Shown here one piece after another: positions 11,807 to 22,599 of a DNA stretch of 64,000 bases (its first letter is position 1; every line of letters starts with the position of its first letter). Under the pieces are notes generated by a model, which did no database searches, was not told where the DNA came from, and saw nothing but the letters and a program-made list of their open reading frames with translations. The stretch lies in NCBI GenBank assembly GCA_021234155.1, contig JAJEKV010000143.1, positions 756,636 through 820,635 of the forward strand, read 5' to 3'. The stretch is from Isoetes taiwanensis. Lineage: Eukaryota; Streptophyta; Lycopodiopsida; Isoetales; Isoetaceae. The translations under genes and the position numbers were made by a program.

Positions 11807-12230
11807 AGATGTGGAAGGTTAAAGGATCAGATAGAACTCTTGGAACACAAATTACAGCTTATAGAGCAGGGCAAAGCATTCAAGGGAAAATGGACAAGGA
11901 CTGCTCGATCAAAGGGCAAAGAATCGGGTTTCAGGTTTCCAAGAATCGGGAGACTACACGCCTTCTTGTAAGATGGGTCAACTTTGGCCTATCTCTTCTC
12001 CTTTATTATCATTCCTTTACCTGCCTTTTATAATGATATACATGGCAATCTGGCATGGACTTACATCATACATGCAGCAATCAAATAGAAAAGCCTTTAT
12101 AGAACCAGATAACAATAAAATGTGCAACTTGGGGATCTGTTTGATAAAACAAGGCAGATTTGTTGAGGCAAAAAATATGCTTCTGGGTCTGCAAACAATG
12201 TTATCATTGGCTCTAAATATGTTCTGAGCA
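11807..12230 (+). pseudogene. MS5/SDI1-type TPR gene fragment
   Basis: After an acceptor CTTTTACTCCAG (ending 11806) the frame reads RCGRLKDQIELLEHKLQLIE, then GKAFKGKWTRTARSKGK. It continues after a GTAAGA donor (11968) with GNLAW from 12044, and then YMQQSN and EPDNNKMCNLGICLIKQGRF. This is the order found in plant POLLENLESS 3/SDI1 TPR proteins, which act in meiosis or the sulphur-starvation response. The expected acceptor before GNLAW is AT rather than AG. The exon after it has a frameshift and has lost part of a repeat, so it is a pseudogene. It ends directly at the left end of the next transposon. I could not find the rest of the gene on the far side. Confidence 0.72.
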
Positions 12231-12309
12231 CCAGATTAAATAAGTCGTATTTAATTAAAGTGGGACAAATCTCGAATTTTGGGAATTTCTCGAATTTTTA
12301 CATTGAATC

Positions 12310-12600
12310 GTTGTTAGATCGGGAGGGGAAGGGAAGGGAGAAGTTGGGGAGAAGTTGAGAGAAGTAATGGAAGGGGATAAGTTAGAAAAAGGGGGGAGGG
12401 AGGAAGTTCAAAAGGGGGTGAGAAGAGGGGCAAGGGGAGGTGAGAGGAGGTGGGTCTCGAAGTTTGGAAAGGGGAGGAGTTGGGGGAGGGGAAGGGAGTT
12501 GGGGCAAGGGAAAGAGTGCGTGAGGAGGGGAGTGAGAAGAGGGGAAGGGAAGGGGAAGGGGAAGTGGGAAGAGTTGGGGAATAGGTGAAAGCTTTAGGGA
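12310..12600 (+). repeat. Polypurine (G-rich) low-complexity tract
   Basis: About 290 bp of almost pure purine on the plus strand, with many GGGG and GGGAAGGG runs. Frames through it (R/G/E-rich one way, P/L/S-rich the other) are composition effects. It could form G-quadruplex or triplex structures. It lies just inside the left end of the 4 kb element. Confidence 0.85.
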
Positions 12601-14381
12601 GAGGGAAGCCAACAATAACTAAAGGGGATAGACCCGGAGATTAAGAAAATAATTAATATTAAATATAATTAATAATTAATTTAAATTAATTACATTAAAC
12701 TAATGACTAAAATATAATTAGTTCTCATTTGGGTAGTCGAGAATGATAATCTGAATCAATTTTATCTACGTGGGTGTGCCATTCTCAAGCTTCAACGACT
12801 GATTCAACGTTGCCACAAATTTTGGGAATGCCTTTTTTTCTTCCCCATTATCTCCCCTTCTCTATTCTGAATTATCTCCCCTTCTCTATTTCCAAATAAT
12901 AAGCATGGATAACACCGTATTCTTTGTTACTCATCCCGACCTAGATCTTCTTCCCACATCACCCCTTTGTAAAAAGGAAGGCGATCGATCCGCAATGCAA
13001 TTTCTAAATCCTCATCGAAGATGACCTCTGCACCCTAAGGCAGAACCGCTTGTGGAAGCTCCATTTCTGACGCCATTGATAGGGAAGCCATTTCTACACC
13101 TCCGGCCCCTGTTCTTCACGACCTGTTCTTCACGGCAAGTTTAATCATTAGAACCGAAAGCGGGCGCTGGAGCTAATCGGGGACATTTCTGCTGTAAATC
13201 CGAGCAGGGTCTTCATGTTTTATCTGTGGGCTTTTCAGTCCACTCCAGCACCACAAATCAGTCGACCCAAAGTTTATCAAAGAAGAAGCACATGGCGCTT
13301 CTGATGTGCAACGCGTTTACGTTGTTCTTCGACCAGAATCCGGTGAGAAGGAAGAAGAGGAAAAGCAAGACCCAAGTTCTGGTAAGGAAGGTGATAAAGA
13401 AGAGGAGAGATAGGGGATGATCACACTGGTGGCCACGGATCAGAAAAGGGAAGAAAAAAGAAGACTGCCCATTCCGGCAAAGGCCCCCACAAGCCCCCTA
13501 TCCGCCTTTGCCTCTGTTTCAATTAAAGAAAAAAGCACCGCTTTTCTCGATTACTTTTTAACATGGCTCGAGTTTATCGGGTCAGGCCGCCTCCTCTTGT
13601 CTATGAAAAGCCCATAAAGGCTACATTCGGCACTCCTCTGGGGCCATCTTATGGCTCGCCCATAAAAAGCCAGTTCAAAATTCTACAACCAAAATGCCAG
13701 AAACAAGCAAGAGAATTCAAATCGGGTTCAAAATACCGGGTTCAAGCCTTGTTGGAGGAGCATGGAGCTCAAATGGTGGCCCATGTCTTGGAGCTCTGCT
13801 TTTGGCGGAAGTCAAAAAGCACAAGGGAAGATGGCGGCGGAAAAAAAAATTGGGCGAGATGCGGTAGGAAAGTGGAGGTGCTAGCTCTATTCGCAGAGCT
13901 TGATCCTTGGATTAAAGCACACCTCAAGTCCGGTCAGCTTAAAGCCCAACTCAAGGCCACCCAATTATTACACCGCTATGTTCTGGGCTGGCTCCCATCA
14001 CTTCTCACAATCGGAGTTATGAGTATGGCATTTCTTAGCCAAGAGTGGTTCGCCGGAGCTGTGATTGGGCTTGGGACCTTAGGTATGAAGGTCGGAAGGA
14101 GGGAGATCGAATTTGAACTGCGTTTTTTCCGCCTGCTGCTCCCATTGACGTGCCCAGCAGAATCTCCCTTCTCTTCATTGCTTCATGATCGTAGCCTCTT
14201 TCCTTCTGAAGCTTTAGCTATGGCCAAGAATTGAGTGCCTGCAATGCTTTTGGAGAAGCCAATCTATGCTAACGAAGGAGAAACAGGCGAGAATAACAAA
14301 GATTTGGTGGTGTGGATGGCTATGGCATCTTCTTCCGGAAACAAAGAGTTCAAGTGGTACAAATATATTCGTCTCAAAGGT

Positions 14382-14506
14382 ATGTACCAAATTTTAAATT
14401 TCAAGCATGGGCGGGAAAAAATGGCGGGTATAGAAAAAAGCGCATGTACCAAATTTTAAATTTCAAGCATGGGCGGAAAAAAAATGGTGGGGGTATAGAA
14501 AAAAGC
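14382..14506 (+). repeat. Tandem repeat, two 62-bp units, in intron 1
   Basis: Units start ATGTACCAAATTTTAAATTT at 14382 and 14444 and differ slightly. The repeat begins at the 5' splice junction, so the duplication also creates a second GCATGTACC near-copy of the donor region. Confidence 0.85.
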
Positions 14507-15307
14507 GGGGCAAAAAAATACGTTGAAAAAACAAGTATAAAATTAATGTTAATATATAATTTGATCGATTATTTATACACCCCAATTTCTCTTTTTATGC
14601 AGTGTGCAGGAGGTGCTTCTACATATTCCATGACTTAGAGCCCTGTGGGAACTGGAGCCAGTTTGAACCTTTAGGACATTGTCCTAAATCTCTTTTTTTT
14701 CAAAGGTATGTACAAAATCCCCCCTCCCCTCGTTTTTAAATTTCAAATTTAGAATTTTTATTAGGCCAACGCGTATGGATTAAAATGTATCTATGTGTCT
14801 AGACTAGTAGAAGGTCGTCAAACCAATGATTATACTAAGTATAAATTTAATCAAAAATATTGTTAGGCGATGTGTGTGCATATAAAGCATAAAAAACTGT
14901 ATGGATCTAATGAAAAAATATAATGGAACCATGATTTTCTTAATACATTTATGTCATTTATGGACATTTATGTGCTAGTATGCTATACTATACTATATAA
15001 CTATATATTGCTTTGTATGGAGCGTGTGCTAGTATGCTAATGCGTGTATTATGAAATTGTGGTAGTATAAAGTACTAATGTGTGCTAATTAGGGTGTGCT
15101 AGAATAAAAATGCTAATGTGTGCTAGTATAAGAACAATTGTTAAATACTAATGTGTGCTAAATACTAATGTGTTGTGAGAAAAAACAATAAACTATGGTG
15201 TGATAGAATAATAAACTATGGTGGGAAATTAGATGGATAGATAGATAAAATGATGCTCCGCAAAAATAATCTTTGGCCCTTGTAATTGCCTTTTTTTACT
15301 CTGAGCT

Positions 15308-15506
15308 GCCTTTCTCGACTCGCGAATCGAGAAAGGCCCTAAAACCCGTTTTTAAACTTTGAGTCGCCTTTCTCGACTCGCCCGTCGAAAGGCCTTCGAC
15401 CCTAAAACCCTGCGTTTTTTTTTGAGCGCCTTTCTCTCGAGAAAGGCAGCGAAAAAGGCGAACCTCAAGCTAAAATGCCTTTCTCGACTCGCGAGTCGAG
15501 AAAGGC
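15308..15506. repeat. Cluster of four related palindromes
   Basis: Four hairpin-forming sequences at 15308-15337, 15366-15393, 15428-15447 and 15477-15506. The last is a perfect 30-bp palindrome with half GCCTTTCTCGACTCG. The first has one mismatch; the second and third are shortened. They lie in the second intron of the unrecognised gene and are far more GC-rich than their surroundings. Confidence 0.9.
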
Positions 15507-16256
15507 TCTCAAGCCTGTATTTTCCCAAAATGGCCCTAAGAACTGTGTTTTATTTTAATTGTTTTGCCTGTAGCATCACTTGACTAACTTGATTTTGTCT
15601 TTTGCAGTCCTTATCTCCACCAGATAGTACATGCTTGGGAGCAATGAAAAGACCAGTTCATTGAAGAAAGATCCCGAGAAGAGGGTGGTGACATCAGTTG
15701 GACATACAAGCACGTGGCCTATGAAGGAACTCCTCATACAAATTTTTATCGTATGTAAGTTGCTCTGTGACTTGGACAGAGCTCCACGCGCCGTTTGCAC
15801 TAGGTGGTTCACGTGTGAAGAGGGTGTAATCATTGTGATAATACGACCACTATGGTCGCTTCACCCACTGTAATATATATTGTAATGAGCCCATTTATAA
15901 ATATAAGGTATCTCAAAACTAGTATTTTTTGGTGATTAAGTAAACAATTTGCTTAATTTTTGTTGGAATTTGTGATCTCTTGTTTACCCACCTAAGAAAA
16001 TAGAGCCCAAATGTCTTGGTAAAGGAATTCACCCTCACGCGAAAAACTCTTATTTTCAATGACAAATAAGCCCCAAAACAGGGACTCGACTCGCTATCCA
16101 AGAAAACTGGGAGAAAGCTTGGATGCACAGTAACAGACAAAAATTCGAATTAAGGACAGTTTTCGGGTCGGGGTGCTCCTTTTTGTGTAAAATGACAGAG
16201 TTCCGAAAAAAAGTGGGAATGGAATGAGTCCCACTTTAATTAAATACGACTTAAAT

Positions 16257-17028
16257 ATGACGGCATAGAAATTATATCATAAAAATCCAACTCACTTAAA
16301 GATCTCCACAACCAAAATGAAATCCTTACCCTGGTGAAAGAACCTCTCAAGGTCAAAATAGCAAGAGAAGGCACCCTTTCTCTTTGTTTCCTGACAGTAG
16401 CTCCACTCCACTCCTTGTTAAAATCGATAGATCAGTTTCTTCAATGAGGGTGGGCGCTGCCTTGGCCACCAAGAATGAAAACGCAGGCAAACAAGATGCT
16501 AACGCATCAATGGATTACCCGCTGGAATGGCCTCCCAAATAGCATCCTTAGAATAAATCTATACAAGTATGAAACTTCATGCTGTGAAACACAGTATTTA
16601 ATACCATGGATTAAATGGCCAAGGAAGATGCTCTTATGTCATGTTATTTTCTAGTTTGGTAACCATGTGGTGCATGTGGGAACCATGTTGTGCATATTCT
16701 ATTGATACACGAACACGAGAAAGTAACTGTATGACTGTGTAGTATTAGAGATTATTCATTGGTGACCATCTCAATCACTTTCAAATGTCAATGCAAGTGG
16801 TAGGTCAATTTGCACCATGATTTGCGAGATTCCTTGAACATGATTTCATAAAAAAAAAATAAGACCACGTTCAAGGATTAACCATTAGGACCAATTTGAA
16901 GTTCTCTGTCATGCAGATGAATTCTTTATGCTTTCACAATTGTGACAATAACAATTGCGATTCCAAATATTCCCAGTTATTCTGGATGAAAAGCAAATTT
17001 AATCAAGTGTTTTGTATGGTAAGCATTC
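16257..17028. other. Flanking sequence with no recognised gene
   Basis: Sequence between the 4 kb element and chromovirus element 1. A short open frame from the ATG at 16444 (RVGAALATKNENAGKQ...) is only about 33 codons and unrecognised. No other structure was seen. Confidence 0.45.
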
Positions 17029-17033
17029 AAACT

Positions 17034-18693
17034 TGTGACGCTCCCTGAACATATATGACCCTCGGACGTATACATACGGGGACTTTCCCCTCCCATGGCG
17101 ACCAACTCGCCACGAGCAGGGCCCTCCGTCTAACTCGGGCCATCTATAACAAGACGCTCAAGTGAAGGACACGGAGGGGTCATTCGGCCCACGCCTTCAA
17201 TGGGACTCCTACGTCGCGGAAGCGTGAATACAAGGGTTAGCACACAGCATAAATCACATATAAATAACCACCACGAAGGGTGGCGCATCCATCCAAATAC
17301 CAACGGCAAAGAATATGCATCTAAACCTAAGAAAACACCCCAAACCCTAGGTCCTACCCCGGCTCAAACTCCAGTGAGGGTCGACTGACGGCTAGGTCTC
17401 AAGAGATCAGCAGACCGAATCTTGGCATGGCGTTGACTGGCATAGAACATTGGCTAGGGTTGTCCACTCCATCCGCCCCTCCCATTGCACACTTTGCGGA
17501 TGAGTCGATCATGCTATGGCTTCGCTTATAGCCTTCCCGAGACGCAGCTCGGTATCACCCCGGCTGAGCCTACCCGGGTTCATGACGCCCCGTCCGATGA
17601 GGCAGGTCGTGAAGCCGCCCCTTCCGTGATCACGCGGGTTCCATGGGTGGACTAGAGAATACGCGTCGCATCGGGCGACCCCCGCGATCCACATGCAGAT
17701 TTACTCACCCTAAATCTACTCAAAGTACAGGATGCCCCATGCGGTCACACCTCGCTATCTGTGGAGTGTCGGACCCATACCCGCCGGATCGCGCTAGCTC
17801 ACCGGGCCGCTATATTAGGCCTAGTCCAATTGTAGGAGTCTCGTGAGCCTTTTATGTTCGCGGTAAGACCCCACCCCCGTTTCACCACTGTGTCCCTTGT
17901 TTGGTGCTAAGCCAATCCATAGCATCTATGACCCGGTGGTCTCTTGTACACAGGCCGCAATATTGGGATAATACAGGGCTCTATCTAGGAGCATACTACA
18001 ATATATGGGCTCAGAGGTCTCTACCCCCCGTAATCCCCCATCTCTGGAGTGCTAACTAAGCAAAGAACTATCAATCCATCCTTTGGGAGCAAAACTCGAA
18101 TCAAAATATAAAGAGAACTTACCTTTACAACCAAGGGTTAGTTCCTATCACCAAAACGCAGAGAGAACATACAAACAACGCAAAAAAGCAGGCTCTACTC
18201 TAGAATTCACAAGCTACTCTAGCTACCCACCTGAATTCCGGCTTGACCCGTTATCGTTTGGGGCCTCCATCCTTCTGGACTCGATGCTCAACTCTGCTCA
18301 CACAGGTGCAAATACTTGAGTAAGGTGGCGCCACCGGGTCGGAAGGTAGGCCTCACCAGTCGATTATGGTGGATATGGGGGTGGTGATCCACCTTGTTGG
18401 TCCAAAATAGCATTTACCATGCTGGCCAATCGAGTTTGGCCAGGTGGCGCCTTCCCAAAGGATAATTAGCTTAATTATCCTCTTTTAAATAATAATCCCT
18501 TAAATATAGGTTATTATCTTTAACAATTAAATTAGCATAGCTAATTTAATCCTTTTTAGGTCTACCCCCCTATGTTACAATACCCCATGGTGGCGTGCCT
18601 TTATCGGGTGACGTGTCAGTATGTTTATAGGTATACCGTATAAATACCTTACATATACCGTACATATACCGTATAAATACATGGAACGTCACA
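17034..18693 (-). repeat. Element 1, 3' LTR (left)
   Basis: 1660 bp, TGTGACG...CGTCACA. Nearly identical to the right LTR apart from scattered substitutions and small indels, including an extra short CATATACCGTA unit near the end. Parts (for instance around CTCTACCCCCC) are also similar to the LTR of element 2, so the two elements are related families. Confidence 0.93.
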
Positions 18694-18730
18694 TTCTCCC
18701 CTCCTTAAAAATAATGCTGTCCTCAGCATT
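18694..18730 (-). promoter_or_regulatory. Element 1 polypurine tract and adjacent conserved hairpin
   Basis: On the minus strand AAGGAGGGGAGAA (18694-18706) directly abuts the 3' LTR, as expected for the plus-strand primer of reverse transcription. Just inside it lies the hairpin AATGCTGTCCTCAGCATT (18713-18730), whose 18 bases are identical at the same place in element 2. Confidence 0.85.
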
Positions 18731-19091
18731 TGAGTTAATGAATCGGAGACAGTTATTTAAAAAAACTAAATTAAGAAAAATATACTTAGGAAAAGGAGAT
18801 AACTTATTATTTCAAACAGTAATACATTGAAGCTGAAAATAACCAAGTGTCAGCACCAAGGTGCATTTTACAACTTATTAACAGAAGAAGTTCAAGGACC
18901 GAAGTCCGATTTTAAAACATCATAGACGACGAAAATAACACATGTAAGCAAAGCGGATTTGGAAAAAAAAAGTCGGGTCATCAGCAACCCTCTATACATG
19001 GGCAGGTCACGAACTGCTTACTGGCCTGCACATGTCAATTTATCAGTATGTATCAATAATATAATTAGATTGTGGTTGAAGGGACCACCCC

Positions 19092-19737
19092 CTATAATAA
19101 AAGAAAAAAAATGTATCTACAACTGCATGCGTTCGAACAGTTCGTGGTCATGTCAACATCAACAATACACCACGTCCTAGAGAACACGAGGGTGATCTCA
19201 TCATCGGTTACTATTATTAAATACGATGCATCTACCCCTCTACTGCCTGATTCGCGGTTAATTAAGCCTTCAAGCTTACCGCCGGGAGCGGGGTTGATAG
19301 CATCGTTGATGGTGCGGCCCTGAGATTCCCGCATGAAGTCTGGATAGTGCTTGTCAAGGTCTATTTTCATCACCCAGGTAGCATCCTCAACCGGTAAGTG
19401 TTTCCACTTAACCAAGTATTGTAACATTTGAGTCCTTCCGTTTTGTTTATAAGCTCGATCAAGAAGAGCTTCGTGCACTATCTCCGTGTGCTCCTCACAT
19501 TTCTAGGAGGGTTGGGGTATCGAAAACCTCCTCGGATCAGGGGTGTGTTGCTTGAAGACTCACGTGAAAGACCTTGTGGATCTTCAAGCGGGGTGGCAAA
19601 TCCAAGCGATATGCCTGCTCTCCAACACGTTCAGTAATCTTGAACGGCCCAGCCCATCTGGGTGCCAACTTCTTGCAGTTACCAATCTTGAGTTTGGCTT
19701 GTTTCACTTTAATCTTAAGCCGGCCGATTCGCCCCAC
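19092..19737 (-). pseudogene. Element 1 integrase C-terminus and chromodomain
   Basis: The 19537-19737 frame holds the integrase C-terminal module (PRWAGPFKITERVGEQAYRL, then LKIHKVFHVSLL-like end). The 19092-19478 frame holds the chromodomain (MLQYLVKWKHLPVEDATWVM), with the aromatic and W residues typical of chromoviruses. In related elements this domain binds methylated histone H3 and guides integration. A frameshift lies between the two frames. Confidence 0.88.
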
Positions 19738-19952
19738 GAAGACTCATGGGGTTCTGTGTTTATCCGCTACACTCTTACGCGGCGTGCGCTAACAAGTAAC
19801 CACGAACTTCTTCAACCAAAGCTTGCATTTCCAAAAGGAGTTGCTGAGAAACCTCCACTTTAGAAACAGGGTTGTGCCATGTGTCTGGAGTAAGACATTG
19901 GTAATCATAATTGATCATAAAGGGAGACATTCGAAGACTCTGTTTCATCTTG

Positions 19953-20936
19953 TTATAGGCAAACTCTACCCGGATAAATATAGTCACCCATTGTGATCCG
20001 CATTCCACATAACCGTAGCATATCCTCTATGATACGATTGGTACGCTTTTGTCGACCATCCGCCCGAGGATGATATGTTGCACTCATAGCAAGCTTGGTC
20101 CGATAGTGGCGAAGAAATCTTTCCAATGCACTTACAAATTTGGGATCCCCCGCCGGATACAATAACTCTTGGCATTCCGTACAACCTGAAAATTTCCTTT
20201 GCAAAAGCGGTGTGTCGGTTGACGACATGGCAAGAAATGAGCCATTTTCGACAATTTGTCGACCACAACCATTAACGATCATATCCACGAGAGTACGTGG
20301 AAGGCCCACAATAAAATCCATGGTTATTACTTCCCACTTTGCGTTGGGCACATCCAGAGGTTGCAACTCTCCTGGAACTCTTAATTGCTCCGCTTTGGTT
20401 TGTTGACACACTTGACACTGCTTAATGTATCTAGCAATATCCTTCTTCATCGAAGGCCAAAAATAACTGGATCGGATCTTGAAGTAGGTCTTCATAAAAC
20501 CTGCATGTCCAGCTATAGGGCTGTTGTGTGTGTCATGGAGAATCAACTTACGTACTCCTGAAGTCTCAGGTACACACAACTTATCCTTGTAATATAACAA
20601 GTTGCCCTCTTTCTTATAGGAGCGGAAAGCTTCCCGCTCTTTATCTGTACGGGCTTCCTTATTCAAGCTATCCCAAATATCACAGAACTCGGGATCTGTG
20701 ACCAAGGTCTGCTCTATTTGTTTCCCAAACTCACTAGTGAGTGTGGAAATTGCATTACAATGGGTTCGGGTTACTAAGGGATGGCGTGATAACGCATCCG
20801 CAACCACATTGTGCTTCCCAGGCTTATACATAATCTCAAAATCATATTCTTCCAAAAATTCCATCCATCTTCTCTGACGGAGGTTGAGATTCGGCTGGGT
20901 GGTTAAATAACGGAGACTCTGATGATCCGTATCCAA
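19953..20936 (-). pseudogene. Element 1 RNase H end and integrase core
   Basis: A 327-codon frame starts in the RNase H/connection region (TDHQSLRYLTTQPNLNLRQR, then GKHNVVADALSRH). It contains the integrase HHCC zinc domain (HDTHNSPIAGHAGF, then CQVCQQTK) and the start of the catalytic core (WEVITMDFIVGLPRT, first aspartate). After this the frame is lost for a while. The second aspartate region is changed (VSGGGSQ in place of the usual SDRD in another frame) and the glutamate block NRIIEDML is present. Core lesions show this copy cannot integrate by itself. Confidence 0.9.
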
Positions 20937-22561
20937 CTGAAATCTTCTACCAAGAAGGTAGTGTCTTTAAATACGCAGAGCGCGGACAATTGCTAACAAT
21001 TCCTGATCATGGGTAGGGTATCGCTGTTCCGTGTCGTTCATCTTCTTTGAATCATATGCAATAACTCTCCCCTCCTGCATTAGGACTCCACCGGTAGCAA
21101 TCTTACTAGCATCGGTTGCCACTAGCTTGTCCTTTTCAGGATCAGGCAATGTGAGGACTGGTGTAGACGTTAAAGCATCCTTAAGTTTCTGGAAACCTAC
21201 CTGGACTTTTGCTTTCCAATGTTCCATCCAATCCTTCACCTTCTCGTGTTTTGTGAGGTCAGTAAGAGGTGCGGCAATTGTTGCAAAATCCTTAACAAAT
21301 TTCCGATAATATCCTGCTAGTCCCAAGAAACTTCGGACCTCCGAGACATTACCCGGAATAGACCAATCCCTTACTGCTTCTATCTTTGCTGGATCAGTAG
21401 CAATTCCCTCTGCCGAAATGATGTGGCCCAAGTAATCGACCTTCGGAGTGGCAAACTTACACTTAGAAAACTTGGCAAAAAGTTGATGACGTCTTAGCTT
21501 TTGCAAGGCCAACCGAAGATAGTTCTCATGGTGCTCCAAAGTTTTACTATAGATGAGAATGTCGTCAAAGAAAATAACAACAAAATCATCCAAGTATTGG
21601 CGGAAGACGTCATTCATCAGTCGCATGAAAGTGGCAGGAGCATTAGTTAACCCAAAAGGCATCACAGTAAACTCATAATGCCCATATCTAGTGCGAAAAG
21701 CAGACTTATAGATGTCCTCCTCCTTTATCCTTATCTGATGGTATCCGGAGCAACCGGTCCATTAGATCATCGGCCCTAGGCAAAGCATATCGATTCTTGA
21801 TGGTATGCTTATTGAGCTGCCTATAATCAATACACATCCTCAAGGAGCCATCCTTTTTCTTAACAAAAAGGATAGGGGCGCCAAAAGGCGAGACACTAGG
21901 CCGAATGAAACCTAGGTTTAATAACTCCCCGGTTGCTTCTTAAGCTCTTGCCAACTCTGGAGGACTCATTCGCACGGGCCTTCTTGGTAGGCTTAGTACC
22001 TGGTTCTAGAGCTATCTCACATTCTACCCCTCTAAAAGGAGGAAGTTTTTGAATCTCATCTGGGAAGAGGTCGCTGAATTCTCGCAGAAGATTAGCAATC
22101 CCCTTTGGCAAGGTATCGATTACCTGCTTCTTTTTAGCATCCGACTCAACTGAGGCAAGTCTAATGACGCAGAGGAGCTTATCCTTCGTGATAGCTTTTT
22201 CTAACCTCGATTGACATAGATCGCATAATAGGGTTGAAGGGATCACCTTTATAGTCACGCTGGCCCCATTGGCGGCGTTGAAGGTAACCTCCCGTTTCTC
22301 GCAGTCTATGTTGGCCTTCGCAGATGCCAAAAATTCCATACCCACAATAAGATCATATTTGCCAATATCCATTAGCTCGGCACCCAATGCAACTGGTGCA
22401 CCTGGCAACTGCATCTTAAGGTTTATGCGGCGGCCATGAGTGTGTCTGATCTTACCACTGGCTAAAGTAACTGGCTTTGGTCGGGATCTCAACGTTTCCA
22501 GGTTAAAACCCTGGGCCATTCTAGGAGAAGCAAAATTATGGGTACTTCCGGTATCCATCAA
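20937..22561 (-). pseudogene. Element 1 protease and reverse transcriptase
   Basis: The 21896-22561 frame starts with the retropepsin site MDTGSTHNFAS and runs into the N-terminal part of the polymerase (FSDLFPDEIQKLPPFRGVEC). The 20967-21665 frame contains the palm ([19 protein letters not shown]), the catalytic FFDDILIYS box (FxDD) and RNase H ([16 protein letters not shown]). Between them (21666-21895) the frame is shifted but the DNA still encodes the KNRYALP/LDRM-type finger region. Family features are those of Ty3/gypsy polymerases. The frameshifts separate it from gag and integrase. Confidence 0.9.
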
Positions 22562-22599
22562 AATTATGAAAGGCTTACTGTCTACTTGGCCTATAGTGG

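Larger units (their letters stand above)
13563..15647 (+). pseudogene. Unrecognised three-exon gene inside the TIR element
   Basis: Exon 1 is open from 13563 to 14379 with one in-frame TGA at 14232-14234. The junction AAAG|GTATGT and an acceptor TTTTTATGCAG lead to exon 2 (14603-14705). This ends in another AAAG|GTATGT, and the acceptor TTTTGCAG leads to exon 3 (15608-15647), which ends in TGA. Phases fit throughout. Exon 1 is basic, with a hydrophobic stretch (WLPSLLTIGVMSMAFL and WFAGAVIGLGTLGMKV) that could be two membrane segments. Exon 2 has VCRRCFYIFHDLEPCGNW and GHCPK, a possible zinc-binding C-x2-C...C...C set. The start is uncertain; upstream frames at 13226-13420 may belong. I do not recognise the family. 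It may be the element's own protein or a captured gene, broken by one nonsense codon. Confidence 0.45.
12242..16252 (+). mobile_element. Element of about 4.0 kb with perfect 26-bp inverted ends, carrying an unrecognised gene
   Basis: The 26-base sequence beginning TAAGTCGTATTTAATTAAAG (12241-12266) recurs as an exact inverted copy at 16228-16253. If the outermost bases are taken as target sequence, the flanks give AAAT (12238-12241 and 16253-16256) as a 4-bp duplication, or TA as a 2-bp one; the choice cannot be made by eye. Inside are a purine-rich tract, a three-exon gene and a palindrome cluster. No DDE signature was recognised, so the superfamily is open. Confidence 0.65.

Noticed and set aside
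12355-12615. Small R/G/E-rich or P/L-rich proteins
   Set aside because: Composition effect of the polypurine tract; no homology or splice structure.
15308-15506. CRISPR-like array
   Set aside because: Palindromes are few, irregularly spaced and of different length, and the genome is a plant's.
17200-18319. Short ORFs inside the LTRs (also 30441-31378 and 50308-51996)
   Set aside because: They lie within LTR sequence, are not conserved between the two LTRs and show no domains.
19092-22561. Endogenous pararetrovirus (caulimovirid) instead of LTR retrotransposon
   Set aside because: True LTRs, integrase and chromodomain are present, and there is no movement protein.
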